64,000 nucleotides of DNA from contig CAJOIQ010000017.1 of the NCBI GenBank assembly GCA_905234795.1, positions 1 to 64,000 of the forward strand, read 5' to 3'. Under the pieces are notes generated by a model. It saw only the letters and a program-made list of their open reading frames with translations. It was not told where the DNA came from and made no database searches. Every line of letters starts with the position of its first letter. Position 1 is the first letter of the stretch. Source of the DNA: an uncultured Bacteroidales bacterium (GTDB taxonomy: Bacteria; Bacteroidota; Bacteroidia; Bacteroidales; UBA932). Positions 47,638 through 56,430 of the stretch are shown here, in pieces. The translations under genes and the position numbers were made by a program.

Positions 47638-49263
47638 TCATTCTTTTGGCCCGAAATGGGAAACAGCCCAGTCCTCGACTGGTTCGCAGATTCCTTCGAC
47701 GAGCTCCTCCGTGAACTCTTCCACACCGTCCAAGAATTCGTCCAATTCATATAAAACCTCGCCTATCTTGCCAACGCCGAACTGGAAACGGGTATAACTG
47801 CGACCGCAACGGCCGCAATCCCTCTCCTCGGCTGAATCAATTGTAGTATGGGTAGTAAACGAAGTCGTCCCTGCAATTCGCCGTCCCAGTTCGTCTTCTT
47901 TCCAGTGTTCCATCGTAAAGCTATCAGTATGAGAGAAGCTTAGTCCCTCTCCATCCTTTCCCCAATAGCCGCAGCGCGGGCAGATACTGCGTCTGACCCA
48001 GCGGGAAAAGACGTAGGTCAAAATCAGATAAATGATTCCGCAGACCCACATCAGCGGGACGAACAAGAACGAATTCATCTTGTCCAGGGCTGTGGCCATG
48101 ACAACGAAGGCGGTATAACCGAGAGAGCACGAGAGCAGCATGTATAGCAGCCGCCATATGATTCCCAGCGGGAAAAACCTCGGGAAGAAAAGGACCAGAT
48201 ACAGAGCCACCCACGAAACGACTGGACAGGAGAGAATAACCAGGACCGCGAACCCCCAGCTGAGTATTCCCTGAATAAAATACACCGCGGCGAGGAGAAG
48301 TGCGCAAAGGGGCATCCAGATGAGGGAGACTTGACCCTTTCCCCGGATGACCGTGGGGACGAACAGGAGAACGGCAAAAGCTAGCGCCAGCAGCGCACCC
48401 CAGCCGCAGATCTTCTTATATAGGGTAATCTGAGCCAGGGGATCAGCATACAGCATCTGGGAGATGATGGTCTTCTTGACGAGAGCCTTCCTCCACCAGG
48501 CGGCATCCTTGCTGTCAACGATGTCAAGCGCTTCCTTTACTTTGGGGGCCTCGGCCTGGGCGACGGCGTGTAGGGAGTCAAGACGGGCAAACTTTTTCTC
48601 TTCGGCTTTCGCTCTCCTCTGTTCATCCACTTTCAGACGCTCATTATGGGCTAGGGTCCGAACCTGTTGTATGTCCTTCTGGGAAAGGGAGTCAATGGGC
48701 GAGAGCCTCGATGTCTGGATCCAACCGTATCTGGGTATTTTCTGACGCGCTTTCTGGAATCTCGCGTGGGCCCATTTCCCCTTGCTTGTCCAGACCTGTA
48801 CCGTGTCGCCTTTGGCGATAGTCCCCAGGGATTCGGACTCGGCAATCCTCGGATGGCGGTAGTATGCGCTCTTCTCCTTTACGGTGTAAGCGGGCACTTT
48901 TTCATCGGGGCGCCCGCTGCCGCAGTAGAGCATCTCGTCCAGAGGAATCCATCCCTTCACTTCACGAATAAAGGGGATGCCTTCCCTGACATAACCCCAG
49001 CGTCCAGTCGGATCAACTTTACGAACGGTGATGGGGTCCGGCATTCCCTTCCTTGAGTAATCATAGAAGGGAAGGTCGTTTTTCTGTGTTTTATCCAGCG
49101 GGTGAACACAACTGAAGCGCCACATCACGGGGAAGTCTTCAGAGGGTCCTTCTCTGCCTTCGACGATATCGTATGTGAGATAGTAACCCTCTTTTCCGCC
49201 GCAGGAGCAAAGCAGCAGAAGAAGTATCGGGGCTATTAAGAAGTGGCGGAAAGTTGTGGTCAT
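47638..49263 (-). CDS. Lipoprotein-type membrane protein with SH3-like and zinc-ribbon parts
   Basis: 541 residues from ATG 49263. LIAPILLLLLCSCGG has a lipobox. Residues about 20-170 look like two bacterial SH3 segments (VPAYTVKEKSAYYRHP, TIAKGDTVQVWTSKGKWAHAR). A Lys/Glu-rich stretch (VDEQRRAKAEEKKFARLDS) is followed by about six membrane helices and a C-terminal CPRCGYWG...CGRCG zinc ribbon. No known family as a whole. It may be a cell-wall sensor. It begins 10 nt after the serine hydrolase stop. Confidence 0.7.
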   Translation of the reverse strand: MTTTFRHFLIAPILLLLLCSCGGKEGYYLTYDIVEGREGPSEDFPVMWRFSCVHPLDKTQKNDLPFYDYSRKGMPDPITVRKVDPTGRWGYVREGIPFIREVKGWIPLDEMLYCGSGRPDEKVPAYTVKEKSAYYRHPRIAESESLGTIAKGDTVQVWTSKGKWAHARFQKARQKIPRYGWIQTSRLSPIDSLSQKDIQQVRTLAHNERLKVDEQRRAKAEEKKFARLDSLHAVAQAEAPKVKEALDIVDSKDAAWWRKALVKKTIISQMLYADPLAQITLYKKICGWGALLALAFAVLLFVPTVIRGKGQVSLIWMPLCALLLAAVYFIQGILSWGFAVLVILSCPVVSWVALYLVLFFPRFFPLGIIWRLLYMLLSCSLGYTAFVVMATALDKMNSFLFVPLMWVCGIIYLILTYVFSRWVRRSICPRCGYWGKDGEGLSFSHTDSFTMEHWKEDELGRRIAGTTSFTTHTTIDSAEERDCGRCGRSYTRFQFGVGKIGEVLYELDEFLDGVEEFTEELVEGICEPVEDWAVSHFGPKE

Positions 49264-49273
49264 ATCAGAAAGA

Positions 49274-50602
49274 TTACAGCGCCGCAATAATATCCCGCAG
49301 AACGCCGTTGAAGTCAATGATGTGGTCGGGCTTGGGGGAATAGCCCAGGATGACCACCACCAGTTCCTGGGAAGGGATGATGAAAATCTCCTGGCCGTCG
49401 TGGCCCTGGCAGGAGAAGGTGTCTTCGGGTGCGTCGGGCTGGACGTGGTTGCGGTTGAGCCAGAAGAAGGCGCCGTAGCCGCCCTCGCTGGCCGAGGCCG
49501 GGGTGGTGGTGTAGGTAACCCATCCTTCCGGAAGAATCCTCTCTTCCCCGACGCAGCCGTCATCCAGGAAAAGCTGGCCGAAGCGGGCGTAGTCGCGGGC
49601 GGTGACATACAGGTAGGAAGAGCCGACGGGCGTGCCGTTCATGTCGGGCTCGAAGCAGGCATTCCAGATGCCCAGCGGGGCAAAGAGGCGCTCCTGGATA
49701 TAACGCAGGAAAGCTTCCTGGGAAGGGAACATTCCGCGGAGATAACGCATCACCAGATTGGTGCTGCCGCTGGAATAGTACCAGTGCGTGCCGGGTTCAT
49801 ATTCCAGGGGTTTGGACTGCGCATACAGGCCCATGTCCTGCTCCCGGTGCAGCATCAGGTTCACGTCGGAGCGGTTTCCGTAGTTCTCGTTCCACTGAAG
49901 GCCGCTCTGCATCTGCATCACATCGCTCAGCGTGATGGCTTTTCGGCCGTCGTTCTGCCATTCCGGGATGGCCATGGGAGCGTGGATGTCCAGCAGCCCG
50001 TCTTTTTGCAGGATGCCTACCAGGGCGTTGGTGAAGCTCTTGGCCATGCTCCAGCTCAGCAGCCGGGTATCGGGTCCCATGCCCTCGCGGTAGCGTTCGG
50101 CCACCACCTGGCCCTTGTGCAGGACCACAAAAGCGAAGGGCGTGCCGTTGTAGGCATGCTCATCCACCAGGGCTTTGGCAAGGGGGGCCAGCCTGCCGAT
50201 AAGTGCGGGATCTCCGGGGACCAGACGCTCCGGAATGGGTGCCGGAGCCTCCAGCGGGAAGGCATCGGCCTTCAATTGATCCACCTTTTTGCCGCGAAGG
50301 AGGGTGACGCCGTATCCTTCACGGTACACGGCCACGGATTTGCTCCACAGGAAGCGGCTGGTGACGGTGCGCTGCTCCATGTCCACCTTGTTGCGGGTGT
50401 ATTGGATGAAGGAGAAGTGAAGGTCCAGCGCCTGGGCATCGGCGGCGTCACGTCCGGAAACGAAGACGGCCGATGCCAGATTCTTGGCGGCATAGCCCGT
50501 GATGATGGGCATGAGGGTGTTCAGGTACAGGCATCCGCCGATGACCGCGGCACCCAAAACACCCAGGATGGTACGCAGAAGGGTCTTGCTATGTGTTTTC
50601 AA
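49274..50602 (-). CDS. Serine hydrolase of the beta-lactamase/NylB type
   Basis: 442 residues. An N-terminal membrane anchor (ILGVLGAAVIGGCLYL) leads to a class C beta-lactamase fold. The active site Ser185-Met-Ala-Lys188 (LSWSMAKSF) is SxxK, the YxS-type motif is HWYYSSGSTN, and the region CQGHDGQEIFIIPSQ takes the place of the KTG loop. This is like 6-aminohexanoate-dimer hydrolase and esterases. It probably is an envelope esterase or peptidase. It starts 1 nt after the TerB-like gene ends. Confidence 0.85.
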   Translation of the reverse strand: MKTHSKTLLRTILGVLGAAVIGGCLYLNTLMPIITGYAAKNLASAVFVSGRDAADAQALDLHFSFIQYTRNKVDMEQRTVTSRFLWSKSVAVYREGYGVTLLRGKKVDQLKADAFPLEAPAPIPERLVPGDPALIGRLAPLAKALVDEHAYNGTPFAFVVLHKGQVVAERYREGMGPDTRLLSWSMAKSFTNALVGILQKDGLLDIHAPMAIPEWQNDGRKAITLSDVMQMQSGLQWNENYGNRSDVNLMLHREQDMGLYAQSKPLEYEPGTHWYYSSGSTNLVMRYLRGMFPSQEAFLRYIQERLFAPLGIWNACFEPDMNGTPVGSSYLYVTARDYARFGQLFLDDGCVGEERILPEGWVTYTTTPASASEGGYGAFFWLNRNHVQPDAPEDTFSCQGHDGQEIFIIPSQELVVVILGYSPKPDHIIDFNGVLRDIIAAL

Positions 50603-50986
50603 TTATTGAATTTCTTTAAGGATGTCTTGTACCAGAACGTCGATGGCGCTTTGTTCGTAGCCGAATTTGTCCACCATGAGGGCCAGGAAGTTATATTCTT
50701 CATCGGTGACTTGCCCGTCCACCATCATGAGCATGGCCAGGTTGCGCAGGAAGACTACCTTGGATTCGTCGTCCTGGGGGATTTCCACCACAACGTCGGT
50801 GCTGTCCTTCAAGCACTGCTTTAATTCGTCCTCGGTGAGATCGAAGCGCAGGGCCAGGTTCACAATGCAATTTTGCTCCTCCTGAGAAATTTCCCCGTCC
50901 AGCTGGGCCATGGAAAGGAGATTGGTGATGTGGGCAAGCTTTTCCTTTTTATCCTTGCTCATGAAAAGTTTCTGAAAACTGTTCAT
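50603..50986 (-). CDS. TerB-like domain protein
   Basis: 127 residues, all helical. HITNLLSMAQLDGEISQEEQ and AMLMMVDGQVTDEEYNFLA show the two acidic helical repeats of TerB/tellurite-resistance-like proteins, which bind metal and often connect membrane systems. Role unknown. It heads the run TerB, serine hydrolase, 541-residue protein. A -7 box TATTTTTG lies at 51032-51025 on the minus strand. Confidence 0.8.
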   Translation of the reverse strand: MNSFQKLFMSKDKKEKLAHITNLLSMAQLDGEISQEEQNCIVNLALRFDLTEDELKQCLKDSTDVVVEIPQDDESKVVFLRNLAMLMMVDGQVTDEEYNFLALMVDKFGYEQSAIDVLVQDILKEIQ

Positions 50987-51055
50987 ATGGTTCTGTGTTT
51001 TAATGTGATTCTATGCAAGTTTAGCAAAAATAGACGACATTAACAAAAATATGGT

Positions 51056-51063
51056 TACCTTTG
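51056..51063 (+). promoter_or_regulatory. -7 box of the PagL-like gene
   Basis: TACCTTTG, 18 nt before the ATG. Confidence 0.5.
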
Positions 51064-51081
51064 CGCTCTCATTCTTAAACT

Positions 51082-52257
51082 ATGCGCCAAAGTATTATCG
51101 CCGTCGTATCTATGCTGCTTCTTTTCTGTGCCCCGCTGAAGGCGCAGGAGAAGGTCCAGCGCTGGAATATCACCGCATATGCCGGAATGGGTTACATGGG
51201 AAACGAGCCAGGCCAGTACGACAAACTGGCCAGCAATTTCTGGTATCCTACCGTGGACGTGCGCATGGGACACCACGCCCTGTCCGATGACCCCGCATCT
51301 CCGGCAGCCCTGTTCAATTTCCCCAATTTGGGACTGGGCGTGAACTGGAAAGGTTCCAGTCATTTTCCCTGGGTGGGAAAATCCCGCCTGAGCGACCTTC
51401 TGTCCCTCTACGCTTTCTTTGAAAGGGAGTTCATCCGCACCCAAAGGTTCTCCTTCGGCTACGATTTTTCCCTGGGCGTGGGTTTCAACAGCGCCGTGTA
51501 TGATGCCGAAGAAAACCCGGAGAACGTCATCTTCAGTTCCGGCATGCTGGTTTATCTTGGCCCCAGCCTGCACGTGTCTTTCCGGCCCACAGAGCATCTG
51601 GAGCTGGGGCTGGTGGGACGTTTCACCCATATGTCCACCGGTCGTCTGGCCTATCCCAACGCCGGATTCAACGGCCTGGATGTGATGGCATCGGCCCGGT
51701 ACTCCCTGGCACAGCCCAAGTTCCCCACGCGCACAGCTAACAGGAACATCGGCTTCAAGAAGCGGATGCTGTATGAGGTTTATGCCGGATATGGGGTTCA
51801 CCGCTGCTCCCATCAGTGGGATGCTTTGGGAAAAACCCGCCCCTGGCCTTCTTTCACTTTTGGCGGAAGTGCCTGCTATCAGTACAATCCCGCCCTGTCG
51901 TCGGGCGTAGGACTGGACGTTTTCGTATTTCCCGGAGACTTCCAGAAATACGTGCTCCAGAGCGAGATGATCCTGTATCCCGAGCTTCACCCGGAGAACT
52001 ACAACTACCAGCCCGTGGCCATGGGAATATCGGCTATCCAACAGGTCCATTACGGTAATTTCACGGGATGGATCCAGATTGGAGCCTATGTGTACAAGCA
52101 CCTGGGAGTGGCCGAACAGGAAGGCTACACATATCAGCGTTTCGGCGGGAAAATCCATTTCCCCCAGCTGGCCAACATGTATCTGGGCATTGCCTGCAAG
52201 TGTCATTATTTTTCCCGTGCCACCAGTCTGGACTTCACTTTGGGCGTGAGAATCTGA
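51082..52257 (+). CDS. PagL/acyloxyacyl hydrolase-like outer-membrane protein
   Basis: 391 residues. A signal peptide ends PLKAQ. The barrel has RFTHMSTGRLAYPNAGFNG, like the HxSN motif of PagL, which removes an acyl chain from lipid A. Here the Asn after Ser is replaced by Thr, so activity is uncertain. The protein is about twice the length of E. coli-type PagL, with a second barrel-like half (FGGSACYQYNPALSSGVGLDVF). The terminus TLGVRI suits an outer-membrane barrel. Confidence 0.65.
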   Translation: MRQSIIAVVSMLLLFCAPLKAQEKVQRWNITAYAGMGYMGNEPGQYDKLASNFWYPTVDVRMGHHALSDDPASPAALFNFPNLGLGVNWKGSSHFPWVGKSRLSDLLSLYAFFEREFIRTQRFSFGYDFSLGVGFNSAVYDAEENPENVIFSSGMLVYLGPSLHVSFRPTEHLELGLVGRFTHMSTGRLAYPNAGFNGLDVMASARYSLAQPKFPTRTANRNIGFKKRMLYEVYAGYGVHRCSHQWDALGKTRPWPSFTFGGSACYQYNPALSSGVGLDVFVFPGDFQKYVLQSEMILYPELHPENYNYQPVAMGISAIQQVHYGNFTGWIQIGAYVYKHLGVAEQEGYTYQRFGGKIHFPQLANMYLGIACKCHYFSRATSLDFTLGVRI

Positions 52258-52300
52258 CCCGGGCGCTTACAAAGTGTTATAAAATTTTTGAAAAATATCT

Positions 52301-52331
52301 TTTGTTTTTCAAAAAATAACCCTTACATTTG
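52301..52331 (+). promoter_or_regulatory. Promoter of the small Ala/Lys lipoprotein gene
   Basis: TTTG at 52301-52304, 19-nt spacer, TACATTTG at 52324-52331. The leader is 42 nt. Confidence 0.6.
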
Positions 52332-52373
52332 CCCCAGACAATGGAATGTGTATTCTTTTAAATCATTAGTACT

Positions 52374-52619
52374 ATGAAAAAAGTATTTATGTCTGTTGCA
52401 GTGATCGCCGTCATGGCCGCTGCCGTTGCTTGCGGAAGCAACAACAATTCCAAGAAAGCCTCCGATAAAGTGAAGGACGCTACTGAGGAAGCCGCCCAGA
52501 CCATTAGCGATGCCGTCGAGAACGCCGCCAACGAGGTAAAGGACGCCGCCAAGGACGCCGCTATCGATAAGATCAATGAGGCTGCCGACGCCGCCAAGGA
52601 AGCCATCAAGAACAAGTAA
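52374..52619 (+). CDS. Small Ala/Lys-rich lipoprotein
   Basis: 81 residues. MAAAVACGS is a lipobox (Cys20). The mature part is a single amphipathic helix of repeats like VKDATEEAAQTI, ENAANEVKDAA and EAADAAKEAIKNK, as in LEA- or apolipoprotein-like proteins. It is short, charged and likely abundant, sitting on a strong promoter and terminator. Function unknown; a periplasmic structural or stress role is possible. Confidence 0.8.
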   Translation: MKKVFMSVAVIAVMAAAVACGSNNNSKKASDKVKDATEEAAQTISDAVENAANEVKDAAKDAAIDKINEAADAAKEAIKNK

Positions 52620-52638
52620 GGGCCTATCCCTTTTTAAG

Positions 52639-52670
52639 AATCCCGGAGACGCTGGTCTTCGGGATTTTTT
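52639..52670 (+). terminator. Intrinsic terminator after the small lipoprotein
   Basis: AATCCCG (52639) pairs with CGGGATT (52660), inner AGAC with GTCT, then a T run that runs into the radA -7 box. Confidence 0.85.
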
Positions 52671-52673
52671 GTT

Positions 52674-52681
52674 TATATTTG
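52674..52681 (+). promoter_or_regulatory. -7 box of radA
   Basis: TATATTTG, 7 nt before the ATG, starting 4 nt after the preceding terminator: predicted leaderless mRNA. Confidence 0.5.
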
Positions 52682-52688
52682 TGTCACT

Positions 52689-54050
52689 ATGGCAACTGCA
52701 AAGACAAAGACCGTGTGGTTCTGTTCCCACTGCGGCAACGAGTATACCAAATGGATGGGCCGATGCCCCGCGTGCGGGGAATGGAACACCATGGTGGAAC
52801 AGGAGGTGGTGACGGGCAAGAAGACCGGGACGATGGCCGTTCCGGGCGCATCCCGCAAGCCCATGCCGCTCAAAGACGTGAGCGCCACGCAGGAGGACCG
52901 CGTATCGCTGGGATCGGCCGAGGTAGACCGCCTGCTGGGCGGGGGCATCGTGAAGGGCTCCCTGGTGCTGATGGGCGGCGAGCCCGGAATCGGCAAGAGC
53001 ACCCTTTCGCTGCAGCTGCCCCTCCATCGGCCGGAACTCAAAACCCTCTATGTCACCGGTGAGGAAAGCGTGAAGCAGGTGAAAATGCGGGCCGACAGAT
53101 TGGGCGGAGACGCTTCTAATTGCCTTATTTATAGTGAAACCGACATGGGCGCCATCCTGGCCGAGGCCGAGGAAGTGGCCCCGGACCTCATGATTGTAGA
53201 CTCGGTGCAAACCATGTACTGTCAGCAGGTGGATTCCACCGCCGGCAGCGTGAGCCAGATCAAAGAGGTGGCGGCCCAGCTGCTGCGCTTTGCCAAATCC
53301 AGCGGTATCCCGGTCATTCTCATCGGCCATATTACCAAGGAAGGCACCATCGCCGGGCCCAAGATTCTGGAGCATATTGTGGACGTGGTGCTGCAGTTCG
53401 AGGGAGAGAACCGGGGCGCCTATCGCGTGCTGCGCTCCATCAAAAACCGTTTTGGCTCCACCAGCGAACTGGCCGTTTTCGAGATGACGGGCTCCGGTCT
53501 CCGGGAAGTGGCCAATCCTTCCGAGATGCTCATTCCCATGCATGAGGAAGGGCTCAGCGGTACGGCCATCGCCGCCATGCTGGACGGCAACCGGCCTTTC
53601 CTGTTCGAGGTCCAGGCTCTGGTTTCATCGGCGGTCTATGGAACGGCGCAGCGCAGCGCCACGGGCTTCGACGTCCGCCGCCTGAACATGCTGCTGGCCG
53701 TGCTGGAACGCCGCGCAGGCTTCAAGCTGGGGCAAAAAGACGTGTTCCTGAACATGGCCGGCGGCCTGCGCATCACGGATCCCGCCTGCGACCTGGCCGT
53801 CATCTGCGCCGTGCTGTCCTCCAATTTCGATTATGCTATTCCCGCCGACGTGTGCTTTGCCGGTGAAGTGGGGCTGTCCGGAGAAATCCGTCCCGTCTCC
53901 CAGGCCGCGCGCCGCGCCACCGAAGCCGCCCGGGTGGGCTTCAAGCGCATCTTCGTGAGCTCCTATACCCATTTTGACGTAAAGCCGCAGGGTATAGAAG
54001 TGGTGAAGGTGGCCGATATTCCGGCGCTGGTGCGCGCCCTGTTCAAATAG
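52689..54050 (+). CDS. radA: DNA repair protein RadA
   Basis: 453 residues, normal. Zinc finger CSHCGNEYTKWMGRCPACGEW, Walker A GGEPGIGKSTLS, the RadA-specific KNRFGST and a C-terminal Lon-like domain (GEVGLSGEIRPVSQAARR). RadA is a RecA-like helicase for branch migration in recombination. It is a single gene, 1 nt from the convergent DUF2490 gene. Confidence 0.97.
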   Translation: MATAKTKTVWFCSHCGNEYTKWMGRCPACGEWNTMVEQEVVTGKKTGTMAVPGASRKPMPLKDVSATQEDRVSLGSAEVDRLLGGGIVKGSLVLMGGEPGIGKSTLSLQLPLHRPELKTLYVTGEESVKQVKMRADRLGGDASNCLIYSETDMGAILAEAEEVAPDLMIVDSVQTMYCQQVDSTAGSVSQIKEVAAQLLRFAKSSGIPVILIGHITKEGTIAGPKILEHIVDVVLQFEGENRGAYRVLRSIKNRFGSTSELAVFEMTGSGLREVANPSEMLIPMHEEGLSGTAIAAMLDGNRPFLFEVQALVSSAVYGTAQRSATGFDVRRLNMLLAVLERRAGFKLGQKDVFLNMAGGLRITDPACDLAVICAVLSSNFDYAIPADVCFAGEVGLSGEIRPVSQAARRATEAARVGFKRIFVSSYTHFDVKPQGIEVVKVADIPALVRALFK

Positions 54051-54051
54051 G

Positions 54052-54843
54052 CTAGAAATTATACACGTAGCTCACGCCTGCGCTCAGCCGGATGGAATTC
54101 ACATATCCGGCGCTGAAGATGCGCGTGCCCTCGGAATTGGTGTCAATCTCGTAGTCCGATTTGAAATCCAGCAGGACATAGGGCTTGAGCGAATGCCATT
54201 TGTTGAAGGCGATGTCCACGCCCACTTCCCCACGGTACCGGTTATTGTACACGTGCGTGTAACCGGTGGGGGTGTAGTCGTAGAACTGCTTGGTCTGGCT
54301 CTTGTTCCACTTTTGCTCGGCTCCGGCAGTGCCCCAGGGGCCGTTGAGCACGGTCCTCATCTCAAAGGAGGCGTAGGGCTCCACATTGAAGAACCCCTTG
54401 TATTTGACGGTGAACTTGCTCTTGAGCGCCATGGCGTCGGGCGTGTTCTGGTACACGTTGAAGGTGCCGGTGCGGTGCGTGAGCTGGAAACGCTCCTTGA
54501 GGGAAAACTGGAAGTCTCCCACAAGGAGGGAACCGGTAACATCGGCAAAAAAGCGGTGACGGGGATTCTTGAAGGCTGCGTTATCCGTACTGTAGGAGTT
54601 GATGAGCGTGTAGCCCACACCCAGCTTTAGTGCCTTGAAGGGCTTGTATGTGAAGCCCAGCGTATGCCGAAGGTCGTCCAGCGACGTGGAAGCGATGCGG
54701 ATCTCTTCCTCGGCATAGGCATGAACTCCCTTTGCTATCTTGAAATTGACTTCGGCCGAAGCCCTGGCCCCGAACTCCGTGGTGCTCTGGGCCCATGCGC
54801 CGGCGGGCAGCAGCAACGCCAGCAAAATGCACAGACGTTTCAT
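54052..54843 (-). CDS. DUF2490 outer-membrane protein
   Basis: 263 residues. A signal peptide ends AGAWAQ. The mature part is a beta barrel: FGARASAEVNFKIAKGVHAYAEEEIR, KPFKALKLGVGYTLINSYS, RFFADVTGSLL, VGVDIAFNKWHSL, ending SAGVSYVYNF with a terminal Phe. DUF2490 proteins are common in Bacteroidota envelope loci. It is the third gene of an operon with VTC and DUF4956 proteins, with its ATG overlapping the DUF4956 stop. Confidence 0.8.
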   Translation of the reverse strand: MKRLCILLALLLPAGAWAQSTTEFGARASAEVNFKIAKGVHAYAEEEIRIASTSLDDLRHTLGFTYKPFKALKLGVGYTLINSYSTDNAAFKNPRHRFFADVTGSLLVGDFQFSLKERFQLTHRTGTFNVYQNTPDAMALKSKFTVKYKGFFNVEPYASFEMRTVLNGPWGTAGAEQKWNKSQTKQFYDYTPTGYTHVYNNRYRGEVGVDIAFNKWHSLKPYVLLDFKSDYEIDTNSEGTRIFSAGYVNSIRLSAGVSYVYNF

Positions 54844-55634
54844 TACTCTACATAGTCTTTGGCCCGGGTAAGGGTGTTGATGGAGTTGTTCTCCCCCTTG
54901 GGCAGGTGATAGAATACTTTGATGAATGCGGCATCCTTCAGGAAGTCCACATGGCCGATTTCCAGGTTCTCCACGTGTACGCCCAGGCGCTTCTCCAGAT
55001 CGGCGATGAGTTCCTCCCGTTTTTCCGGGACGATGAGGTCGATCTTGTCATAGAGCACCAGCTTGGTGGTGGTGTGCCTGACCAGGCTGTCGCTCTCCAA
55101 TACCCATACCAGCAGCACGATAAGAGCGTTCACAAGGGCCATCACGGCCACGTTACCCCAGCCCAGGGCGTAGTGCGGGGTGGTGCTCAGGTCCACCACC
55201 CGATACACGGGCGCCAGGCCGTTGGCGGCCGCCAGGGCGATGATTACAAACAGGTAGGTCATCTCCCGGATGGGCACGGTCTCCGTGCGGTAACGGATGA
55301 CGCCGAAGATGGCGAACAGACCCAGGGTGAGGCCCACGCCCACTTCCACGTTCCCCATGATATACAGCAGGGTGAGCATGGCCGACGAGAAGATCATGAA
55401 GGTGAAGTAGTAGTCCCGGCGCTTGCTCTTGCGGTAATAGAAGAACTGCACCAGAATCCAGCATACCAGCAGGTTCAGCGCGAAGCGGATGCCCAGCTCG
55501 GCCACCTTCTGACCGGTGGTCATGAGGGCGTCCGTGATGGTCTGCACGTCCAGGAGGAGGTCGTCGTTCATATCGATGTCCCCGAAAGCGGCGGGGTCGT
55601 CCTGTACGAAGCGGAAAAGTTTGTCAAGTATCAT
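54843..55634 (-). CDS. DUF4956 membrane protein
   Basis: 263 residues. Four or five membrane helices: LNLLVCWILVQFFYY, YFTFMIFSSAMLTLLYIM, VGVGLTLGLFAIFGVIRYRTE, IREMTYLFVIIALAAANGLAPV and GNVAVMALVNALIVLLVWVL. RYRTETVPIREMTYLF is a conserved DUF4956 stretch. The C-terminal domain (about 200-263) is soluble. DUF4956 genes are often next to VTC polyphosphate polymerases, as here, and may form a membrane complex with them. The 3' end overlaps DUF2490. Confidence 0.82.
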   Translation of the reverse strand: MILDKLFRFVQDDPAAFGDIDMNDDLLLDVQTITDALMTTGQKVAELGIRFALNLLVCWILVQFFYYRKSKRRDYYFTFMIFSSAMLTLLYIMGNVEVGVGLTLGLFAIFGVIRYRTETVPIREMTYLFVIIALAAANGLAPVYRVVDLSTTPHYALGWGNVAVMALVNALIVLLVWVLESDSLVRHTTTKLVLYDKIDLIVPEKREELIADLEKRLGVHVENLEIGHVDFLKDAAFIKVFYHLPKGENNSINTLTRAKDYVE

Positions 55635-56401
55635 ATGGTAACCAGTTTATTGCCGATGATTTTTTCTATGGCCCTCACCTTGACCTTGAACCGGCCCGTT
55701 TTGGCCGCAGGGTCCGTGAGGGTGATGGCTATGCAGTATTTGCTCACGCGGAGCGGTTTAACTCTCAGGTCCAGCAGGATGTGCTTCATCTGGCTCACGG
55801 CGCGGCCGTCCTGCTTGAGCTCGATGATGACGGCGTCCTGGAGGTCGGTGGCGTGGCCCGTGCGGTAGTTCCTGAAACGAAGCCGGGTGTCGATGGTGAG
55901 CCTCTCGGTAAGGGCGGGGTTCACCAGCGTGATGCGGGAAAACGCCGTCTGGGCTGAGGGAGAGAGATCCGAGGCCTGGAACCAGGAGTGTCTGGCCAGA
56001 TATTCGCAGGCCTCGGGAATGGCGCCGAAATCCATCATGTTGGCACAAGGGATGCCGATGCGTTTTTTGCTCGTGCGTCCGTGGTTGTTCTTGCGCTTGA
56101 TTTCCAGGAAAGTGTCTCCCGATGCCACATAGCTGCGGGTGCGCACTTTCTGGCGGACCAGCCGGCGGTTGTGATGCAGGTAGAACATGGTGAGGTCCGC
56201 CGTGTCATAATAGACAGAGTCGTAGGGGCTGATTCTTCCTCCATCACTCACCAGGACCCGGTAGCCCGCAGCCGCGGCGGCTTCCAACACCCGCTCCAGC
56301 GTGGCCTCATTGGTCACATACTTGGTGTCTATCCGGTTCATCAGCTTGATGGAATCCATTTCCGCCAGCGTGATGGGGGCCATATGCTCTAATCCTTGCA
56401 T
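55631..56401 (-). CDS. VTC-domain polyphosphate polymerase-like protein
   Basis: 256 residues. The triphosphate tunnel fold is visible: MNRIDTKYVTNEATLERVL, YYDTADLTMFYLHHNRRLVRQKVRTRSYVASGD, FLEIKRKNNHGRTSKKRI and late VIIELKQDGRAVSQ, with alternating Lys/Arg/Glu lining. In yeast VTC4 this domain makes polyphosphate from ATP. Its overlap of 4 nt with DUF4956 suggests a membrane-linked polymerase. The promoter TATCTTTG (56415-56408) is 6 nt from the ATG. Met7 is another possible start. Confidence 0.9.
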   Translation of the reverse strand: MQGLEHMAPITLAEMDSIKLMNRIDTKYVTNEATLERVLEAAAAAGYRVLVSDGGRISPYDSVYYDTADLTMFYLHHNRRLVRQKVRTRSYVASGDTFLEIKRKNNHGRTSKKRIGIPCANMMDFGAIPEACEYLARHSWFQASDLSPSAQTAFSRITLVNPALTERLTIDTRLRFRNYRTGHATDLQDAVIIELKQDGRAVSQMKHILLDLRVKPLRVSKYCIAITLTDPAAKTGRFKVKVRAIEKIIGNKLVTI

Positions 56402-56407
56402 AACTTA

Positions 56408-56415
56408 CAAAGATA
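56408..56415 (-). promoter_or_regulatory. -7 box of the VTC operon
   Basis: TATCTTTG on the minus strand, 6 nt before the ATG; it separates the VTC operon from the Cthe_2159-type gene upstream. Confidence 0.55.
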
Positions 56416-56430
56416 AGCATTTTTAGGCAA

